Source of the DNA: Alphaproteobacteria bacterium | GTDB lineage: Bacteria; Pseudomonadota; Alphaproteobacteria; Bin95 | Reading direction: 5' to 3' | Length of the DNA stretch: 18,776 bases | Assembly: GCA_022822125.1 (NCBI GenBank) | Contig: JAJECF010000223.1 | Coordinates: 1-18,776 of the forward strand | Shown: positions 14,192 to 18,776 of the stretch, piece by piece | How the letters are laid out: every line of letters starts with the position of its first letter | How positions within the stretch are numbered: the first letter of the stretch is position 1 | Made by a program: the position numbers and the translations under genes | Notes under the pieces: model-generated | What the model was told of the DNA's origin: nothing | Databases searched by the model: none | What the model saw: only the letters and a program-made list of their open reading frames with translations

Positions 14192-15343
14192 TCAGGCGAA
14201 CTCGGCGGCGCCGATGCGCCAGGCGGCCATCGCATCCGGATCGATTTCGACGCCGAGGCCCGGCCCGTCCGGCAGGCGGACATGGCCGTCCTCCACCTTG
14301 AGCGCCCCGCCGATAACCGCGTCGCGCAGCGGGTTGGCGTTGACATCCATCTCCAGAAGCCCGTCGCCGCCGACCGCCGCCAGGATATTGGCCGAGTGCA
14401 GCAGCCCCAGCCCGCCGGCCAGCCAGTGCGGGCAGTAAGTCCGGCCGCGGGCAAGCGCCCGGCGACCGATGGCGAAATTGTCGGACACCCCGCCCCATTT
14501 GCCGACATCGGGCTGCATAATGTCCAGCCAGCCGAGCGCCCGGTCGATCAGGCCGTGGTCGGCCAGGTTCTCGCCGCCGGCGAGCGGCAGGCGCATGGCG
14601 GCGCGGAGCCGCTGCCAGCGCTCGTCGGGCTCGTCGGCCCGGATCGGCTCCTCCAGCCAGCCGACGCCCGCATCCGCCAGCCACCCGGCGGCCCGCTCCG
14701 CCGTTTCGAGGTCCCATCTCTGGTTCGCATCCACGAACAGCCGCTCGCCCGCGCCCATGCCGCAGCGGATCGCCTCGACATTGCCCCGGTCGATCTCCTC
14801 GCCGAAGCCGACCTTGAGCTTGAAATTACGGTGGCCCGCCTCCCGCGCCCGGATCGCCATTTCCGGCCCGTCATCGGGATTGAGGCCGCTGGCATAGGCG
14901 GGAATCCTGTCCCGCGCGCCGGCGTCGAGCAGTTTGCGCAGCGGCACGCCCCGACGCCGGGCCGCCAGGTCCCAGAGCGCCTGGTCAGCCGCCGCGACCA
15001 CCGCCGCAATCGGCCCGTATTCGCTCGACTGGATCGCCAGCACGCGCAATTGCCGCATCGAGGCGGCGTAATGCGCCGGGATGTCGTCCACAGTCCGGCC
15101 CAGCAGCAGGTCCGGCAGCAGCAGTCCCGCAAGGCGCGCGCGGTATTCGGTGGTCAGGGACGGGAAATTGCCCCAGATATCGCCCCGGCCGACCGCGCCG
15201 TCGCCGTCCTCCAGCGCCACCATCGCGACGGTCCGCTCGGCAATGGAGCCGAAGGAGACCACTACGGGGTTCGGCATGGGCGCGCGGAAGACCTCGATCC
15301 GGATGCGCGCGACCCGGATCGGTCCGGCGGTCATTTCCTGCAA
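14192..15343 (-). CDS. Mandelate racemase/muconate lactonizing enzyme-family protein (enolase superfamily, TTG start)
   Basis: A 383-aa enolase-superfamily enzyme, which abstracts a proton alpha to a carboxylate held by Mg2+; most relatives are acid-sugar dehydratases or racemases. Seen: KLKVG with Lys175 and Lys177, metal ligands Asp205 (FVDANQRWD), Glu231 (WLEEP) and Glu258 (AGGEN), and an Asp279/His306 pair (QPDVGKWGG, CPHW) spaced 27 residues apart, exactly as Asp270/His297 in mandelate racemase. This places it in the MR-like rather than the MLE-like subgroup. I chose TTG at 15343, with GGAG 8 nt upstream and 5 nt after the protease stop; the alternative ATG at 15334 has AGGAA immediately before it, too close. 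With the following 2-hydroxyacid dehydrogenase it suggests hydroxyacid or sugar-acid catabolism. Confidence 0.9.
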   Translation of the reverse strand: MQEMTAGPIRVARIRIEVFRAPMPNPVVVSFGSIAERTVAMVALEDGDGAVGRGDIWGNFPSLTTEYRARLAGLLLPDLLLGRTVDDIPAHYAASMRQLRVLAIQSSEYGPIAAVVAAADQALWDLAARRRGVPLRKLLDAGARDRIPAYASGLNPDDGPEMAIRAREAGHRNFKLKVGFGEEIDRGNVEAIRCGMGAGERLFVDANQRWDLETAERAAGWLADAGVGWLEEPIRADEPDERWQRLRAAMRLPLAGGENLADHGLIDRALGWLDIMQPDVGKWGGVSDNFAIGRRALARGRTYCPHWLAGGLGLLHSANILAAVGGDGLLEMDVNANPLRDAVIGGALKVEDGHVRLPDGPGLGVEIDPDAMAAWRIGAAEFA

Positions 15344-15348
15344 GGCGG

Positions 15349-16797
15349 CTACTCCGCTTCGGTCTTCAGCTGCACGGCCACGAACCGGTCGTCGCCGCCG
15401 CGATTCATGAGCAGCAGGACGGAGCTGCGCCCCGCATCCCGCAAGGCCGCGATGCGCTCCTCCAGCTCGTTCGCGCTCCCCACCGAGGTCTGGTCGGCCT
15501 CTAGAATGAGGTCGCCGGCCTCGAGGCCTTTCTCCTCCGCATCGCTGCCCGGCGCCACGCCGACAATGACGACGCCGCCCCGCTCGAGGGTTTCCTCGTC
15601 CAGCTCATATTCCTTGCGGAGCTCATCATTCGGCTTTGCGACCACAAGACCCAGCGACTCGACCGCATGCTCCTTCGTCTCGCCCGCGGCCGACACACTG
15701 GCGGGGTCGTTCTCCTCCAGGCGTCCCACCACGACTTCCAGACGCTCGACCTTGCCGTTCCGCCACACCTGGACCGGCGCGGCGGCGCCCACCTCCGCGT
15801 CGGATACGATGCGCGGCAGGGCGCGCATGCGCTCCACCTGCTTGCCGTCGAAGGACAGCACGATGTCGCCCGCCTTTATGCCGCCCTTTTCGGCGGGGCT
15901 GTCCGGCATGACGGCGGCCACCAGCGCGCCGCGCGCTTCGCCGAAGCCCTCGAAGGCGGCGGCGATTTCGTCCGTGACGCTCTGGATGCGGACCCCGAGC
16001 CAGCCGCGCCTGGTCTCGCGGAAGCGGCGAAGCTGGTCGATGACGGGCGCAGCGAGCGAGGCCGGCACGGCGAAGCCGATGCCCACACTTCCTCCCGAGG
16101 GCGAGGTGATGGCGGTGTTTACGCCCACGACCTCGCCTGCAAGATTCAGCATCGGACCGCCGGAATTGCCTTTATTGATCGCCGCATCGGTCTGGATGAA
16201 GTCGTCATAGGGCCCGGCGCGGATATCGCGCTTGCGCGCCGAGACGATGCCGGCCGTCACCGTGCCGCTGAAGCCGAAGGGATTGCCGATGGCGATCACC
16301 CAGTCGCCGACCCGGGTCTCGTTTGAATCCCCGAATTCGAGGTAGGGCAGCGGCCCGTCCGCTTCCACCCGGAGCACCGCCAGGTCGGTCTTGGGATCGC
16401 GGCCCACGACTTCCGCCTTGAGCTCGCTGTCGTCGTGGAAACGGATCTGGATTTCGTCCGCTTCCTCGATGACGTGGTTATTGGTGACGATGATGCCGGA
16501 GGGGTCGATGATGAAGCCCGATCCGAGCGAGGTGGTCCGGCGCGGCGGCCGGCCCCCGCGCTCATCGGGGTCGCCGAAGAACTTGCGGAAGAACTCGTCG
16601 AAAGGCGAACCCGGCGGGAATTGCGGCAGGTCCGGCGCGCGCCGCGCCTCAACGGTCTGCCGGGTCGAGATGTTCACGACCGCCGGCAACGCCTTTTCGG
16701 CAAGCGCGGCGAAGCTCTCCGGCGTGCCGTGGGCGTGAAGCGGCGGCGACGCGGCCGCGATGGCCGCAAACAGGATCAGGGCGGCGGCGAGACGCAT
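15349..16797 (-). CDS. degP: DegP/Do-family periplasmic serine endopeptidase
   Basis: A 482-aa HtrA-type protease/chaperone for misfolded envelope proteins, the family's usual length. Seen: a signal peptide (MRLAAALILFAAIAAASPPLHA, cut near residue 22), a linker rich in Pro/Phe, the trypsin-like domain with His108 (TNNHVIEE), Asp138 (KTDLAVLRV) and Ser212 (NKGNSGGPM), then two PDZ domains (about 265-350 and 380-470). All catalytic residues are intact. ATG at 16797 has GGAGG, but 16 nt away, so initiation may be weak or coupled to the oxygenase gene that ends 39 nt upstream. The enolase-superfamily gene starts 5 nt after its stop. No sigma-E-like or Cpx-like promoter was recognised. It could be called DegQ or MucD equally well. 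Confidence 0.95.
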   Translation of the reverse strand: MRLAAALILFAAIAAASPPLHAHGTPESFAALAEKALPAVVNISTRQTVEARRAPDLPQFPPGSPFDEFFRKFFGDPDERGGRPPRRTTSLGSGFIIDPSGIIVTNNHVIEEADEIQIRFHDDSELKAEVVGRDPKTDLAVLRVEADGPLPYLEFGDSNETRVGDWVIAIGNPFGFSGTVTAGIVSARKRDIRAGPYDDFIQTDAAINKGNSGGPMLNLAGEVVGVNTAITSPSGGSVGIGFAVPASLAAPVIDQLRRFRETRRGWLGVRIQSVTDEIAAAFEGFGEARGALVAAVMPDSPAEKGGIKAGDIVLSFDGKQVERMRALPRIVSDAEVGAAAPVQVWRNGKVERLEVVVGRLEENDPASVSAAGETKEHAVESLGLVVAKPNDELRKEYELDEETLERGGVVIVGVAPGSDAEEKGLEAGDLILEADQTSVGSANELEERIAALRDAGRSSVLLLMNRGGDDRFVAVQLKTEAE

Positions 16798-16836
16798 GGC
16801 GTTGGACTCTTGTCCTCCGTTTGTCGGGCTGTCGGC

Positions 16837-17820
16837 TCAGGCGGCGTTTTCCCGCGCATGGGCGTAGTTGGCGCCGGTGAACCAGAGCATGTAGTCCATA
16901 TAGGTGGTCGGCGGGAATTTTGGAGGGTCGCCGGGGCCGCAGCAGGTCGGCAGGCAGACCATCTCATAATCGATATTGCAATCGAAGAAGAACGGGATGG
17001 CGTAGCGCTCCCGGCCCGATTGATTGCGCACCCGGTGCGGCGTGGAAAGGAAATGCCCGTTGGTCCAGCGATGGCCCATATCGCCGATATTGACGATGAA
17101 GCAGTCCGGCTCCGACGGCGCCTCCACCCATTCGCCCGAGGGCAGCCGGATCGAAAGGCCGGGCACGTCGGTTGTGGCAAGCAGCGTCATGAACGAGCTG
17201 TCGGTATGCGGGGCGAGGCTGAACTCGTCCTCCTCGAAGTGCTCGGGCGGGTCGTAATGCGTCAGCCTGAGCGTGAATTGCGGGTCCGCGAACGCCTCGT
17301 CGAAAAAGTCCGGCGCAAGGCCCAGCGCGCGGGCATAGAGCGGCAGCAGGCTTTGCGCCACCGCCTCCAGGGCCTCGGCATAGGCTAGCGCCGTCGCGCG
17401 GAACCCCGGCAGCGCCGCCTCGTCCGGCCATTGATTGAGCGGGCGGAACCGCTTCCCTGCCAGCACATCCGGATGGTCCGGGGCCAGGTCGCGCTTCATG
17501 AAGAACGCCTCGTTCCGGTTCGGCCGGTCGCCGAGATAGATGCCCGACGCGCGGGACACGCTGCCCCTGTAGGGCATGTAGCCGACATTGTCGGCGCCCG
17601 CCCGGAGCGCCATTTTGGCATCGAGCGGCTGCGCGTGGAAACGCCGCGCCTCCTTGAACGCGGCATCGACGAGCGCGCGCGGCACCCCGTGGCCCCGCAA
17701 ATAGTAGAAGCCGATATTGCGGCATGCGTGGGAAAGTTCGGCGGCTGCCCGTTCCGCCGCCCCCGCTTCGCCCGCCAGCACGGGGCCGATGTCGATAATC
17801 GGAATAGGTGTTGCGCCCAT
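16837..17820 (-). CDS. 2-oxoglutarate/Fe(II)-dependent oxygenase (isopenicillin N synthase-like)
   Basis: A 327-aa member of the isopenicillin-N-synthase/plant-dioxygenase-like non-haem iron oxygenases. Seen: the DIOX_N segment (PIPIIDIGPVL, then RNIGFYYLRGHGVPRAL, 34-50) and the double-stranded beta-helix with the Fe ligands His205 and Asp207 in APHTDSS and His262 in STPHRV. The co-substrate position is Arg272 in RYAIPFFFD. In the canonical RxS motif a Ser follows; here it is Ala (R-Y-A), which may alter 2-oxoglutarate binding. ATG at 17820 has a good GGGAGGA upstream. It is the first gene of the minus-strand run with degP, the enolase-type enzyme and the dehydrogenase, and is divergent from the VOC gene at 17905. 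The substrate is unknown; the bacterial relatives are mostly uncharacterised. Confidence 0.9.
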   Translation of the reverse strand: MGATPIPIIDIGPVLAGEAGAAERAAAELSHACRNIGFYYLRGHGVPRALVDAAFKEARRFHAQPLDAKMALRAGADNVGYMPYRGSVSRASGIYLGDRPNRNEAFFMKRDLAPDHPDVLAGKRFRPLNQWPDEAALPGFRATALAYAEALEAVAQSLLPLYARALGLAPDFFDEAFADPQFTLRLTHYDPPEHFEEDEFSLAPHTDSSFMTLLATTDVPGLSIRLPSGEWVEAPSEPDCFIVNIGDMGHRWTNGHFLSTPHRVRNQSGRERYAIPFFFDCNIDYEMVCLPTCCGPGDPPKFPPTTYMDYMLWFTGANYAHARENAA

Positions 17821-17904
17821 TTTCGCCTATCCTCCCGAATGGTCGGGGTTGCAGGCGCCATCTTCCTCCTCCCTGGGTCCGAAGGCAAGAAAGCGAGGCG
17901 ACGC
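17821..17904. promoter_or_regulatory. Divergent intergenic region between the oxygenase and VOC genes
   Basis: An 84-bp gap that must hold both start signals. It carries GGGAGGA for the oxygenase (minus) and GCGAGG for the VOC gene (plus). A possible minus-strand -35 TTGCCT has only GAAGAT 17 bp downstream; no convincing -10 box is visible for either gene. Confidence 0.35.
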
Positions 17905-18666
17905 ATGCCGACAGATTCGCCGATCTGGCCCGCGCCGCTGGACCATTTGCGCCTCGACAGCGACGATCCGGACCGGCTTGCGGGTTTCTATGCCGGGCTT
18001 CTCGGCTTCGAGAGCTTCGACCTGCCGGAAGGCGGCCGGCTGCTGCAGGGCCCCGACCGGCGCCTGGTGATCGGCCGGGGACAGCCCGGCGCCCGGCCCT
18101 ATCACGGCTTCCGGCTCCGGGACCGCGCGCAGCTGGACGCGGTGCGCGCCTTCATCGCAGCGCAGGGGATCAATATGGAGCCCTCGCCCTCGGCCGTGTT
18201 CGAGCCCGATGCGGTGGCGGTGCGTGACCCGGACGGCTGGCTTTCCGTTTTCGGCCTGCCGCGCCGCGACCTGCCGGCGATCCGGACCGTGAACGGCGCG
18301 CCCGGGCGGAGTTTCACCGCACGCTTGCAGCATGTTGTGGTCGCGAGCCGGAATCTCGGCCCGATGATGCGCTGGTACGAGGAGGTGCTGGGCTTTGCGC
18401 CTTCCGATTATGTGCTCTCGGACATGGATGACCCGTCCTCGCGCCAGGTCGCGTTCTACCGCTCGGACGAGGAGCATCACAGCTTCGCCGTCTTCGCCGC
18501 CTCGGAGACCAAGGCCGACCACCACGCCTATGAGACCAGCGGCTGGACCGATATCCGCGACTGGGCCGATCACCTGTCCAACAATGGCGCGAAAATCTGG
18601 TGGGGCCCCGGCCGGCACGGCCCCGGCAACAATCTGTTCGAGGCACTTGCAGAATTGAGGTTCTGA
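17905..18666 (+). CDS. VOC-family (glyoxalase/extradiol ring-cleavage dioxygenase-like) protein, C-terminally truncated
   Basis: A 253-aa two-module VOC protein like catechol 2,3-dioxygenase/dihydroxybiphenyl dioxygenase. Seen: N-module LDHLRLDSDDPDRLAGFYA (12-30) through VRDPDGWLSVFGLP (106-119), and C-module LQHVVVASRNLGPMMRWYEEVLGF (141-164) with metal ligand His143, the EEHHSFAVF strand, and a second ligand at His206/207 in DHHAYE. The protein then reads WWGPGRHGPGNNLF and departs into EALAELRF and a stop. Relatives continue with a DPDG..E strand that supplies the third metal ligand (Glu) and are nearer 300 aa. So the last 40-50 residues are missing and activity is doubtful. ATG at 17905 has GCGAGG upstream. 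The breakpoint at about 18640 coincides with a change in base composition. Confidence 0.82.
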   Translation: MPTDSPIWPAPLDHLRLDSDDPDRLAGFYAGLLGFESFDLPEGGRLLQGPDRRLVIGRGQPGARPYHGFRLRDRAQLDAVRAFIAAQGINMEPSPSAVFEPDAVAVRDPDGWLSVFGLPRRDLPAIRTVNGAPGRSFTARLQHVVVASRNLGPMMRWYEEVLGFAPSDYVLSDMDDPSSRQVAFYRSDEEHHSFAVFAASETKADHHAYETSGWTDIRDWADHLSNNGAKIWWGPGRHGPGNNLFEALAELRF

Positions 18667-18776
18667 GGAATAGCGGCTGAGATTTTGGATGCGGTTTTAG
18701 GTTTGCGTTGCGTTTGGGGCGCTGCGGCTGGCCTGATTGGGTCGCGGGTCGTGTCTGCGGTCGGTTTTGAGGCGAG
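18640..18776. mobile_element. Possible terminus of an insertion sequence at the right edge
   Basis: From about 18640 the DNA changes character: the plus strand becomes rich in G and T and poor in C, with T-runs unlike the rest of the window, exactly where the VOC protein loses similarity to its family. The junction begins GAGGCACTTGCAGAATT, which looks like an IS5-type terminal repeat. On the minus strand a frame is open from the edge to a TAA at 18699-18697, which could be a transposase tail. The element continues off-window, so neither its other end nor a target duplication can be seen. Confidence 0.3.

Noticed and set aside
17820..17866. A second ATG (17864-17862, minus) with a very good Shine-Dalgarno upstream of the oxygenase gene, as a possible leader peptide
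   Set aside because: It is in a different frame from the oxygenase and simply runs on as an out-of-frame shadow into the gene rather than stopping as a short leader.
1..18776. CRISPR array, tRNA, rRNA or riboswitch
   Set aside because: No regularly spaced repeats, no cloverleaf with a recognisable T-loop and acceptor stem, and no riboswitch core sequence was seen by eye on either strand.

Overview
The window is GC-rich (roughly two-thirds G+C), densely coding DNA. GTG and TTG starts are common, genes overlap by a few bases, and the best promoters have the TTGAC-N17-(C/T)nAAAn look of proteobacterial housekeeping promoters. The etfB-etfA-3-hydroxybutyryl-CoA dehydrogenase block, the general gene content and the codon usage suggest an alphaproteobacterium, perhaps Rhodospirillales- or Rhizobiales-like. 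This is inference; there is no rRNA or other marker gene here.

Layout. (1) 1-2185, minus strand: a beta-oxidation/electron-transfer block, promoter - etfB - etfA - hbd (cut by the window edge). (2) 2229-8612, minus strand: six closely spaced genes in transcription order: SDR dehydrogenase, LLM-class flavin oxidoreductase, membrane adenylate/guanylate cyclase with a periplasmic sensor, double hot-dog MaoC/mesaconyl-CoA-type hydratase, TauD/TfdA dioxygenase, and a second SDR whose GTG start overlaps the TauD stop. (3) 8723-12300, plus strand, divergent from block 2: a second LLM oxidoreductase, a stand-alone PhnM-like amidohydrolase overlapping it by 7 nt, and an acyl-CoA synthetase. (4) 12301-13101: about 800 bp without an intact gene. 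It holds GC-rich hairpins, a 126-bp palindromic repeat, and what looks like a decayed Phd/YefM antitoxin gene that still has promoter and ribosome-binding site. (5) 13102-17820, minus strand: 2-oxoglutarate/Fe(II) oxygenase, DegP/Do-family periplasmic protease, enolase-superfamily dehydratase/racemase, D-2-hydroxyacid dehydrogenase. (6) 17905-18666, plus strand: a glyoxalase/extradiol-dioxygenase-type protein that loses its C-terminal metal-ligand region at about 18640, where sequence of different composition begins (possibly the end of an insertion sequence).

How the genes fit together. Blocks 1-3 combine acyl-CoA activation (CoA ligase), hydration (MaoC), 3-hydroxyacyl-type oxidation (SDRs, HBD), oxygenation (TauD, LLM) and electron transfer (ETF). 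This fits breakdown of an unusual carboxylic acid or xenobiotic; the substrate cannot be read from sequence. Block 5 pairs a mandelate-racemase-type enolase with a 2-hydroxyacid dehydrogenase, consistent with sugar-acid or hydroxyacid catabolism.

No complete new defence or mobile system is visible. The most unusual items are the divergent lone PhnM, the cyclase inside a catabolic run, the antitoxin relic interrupted by a palindromic repeat, and the truncated VOC gene at the right edge.
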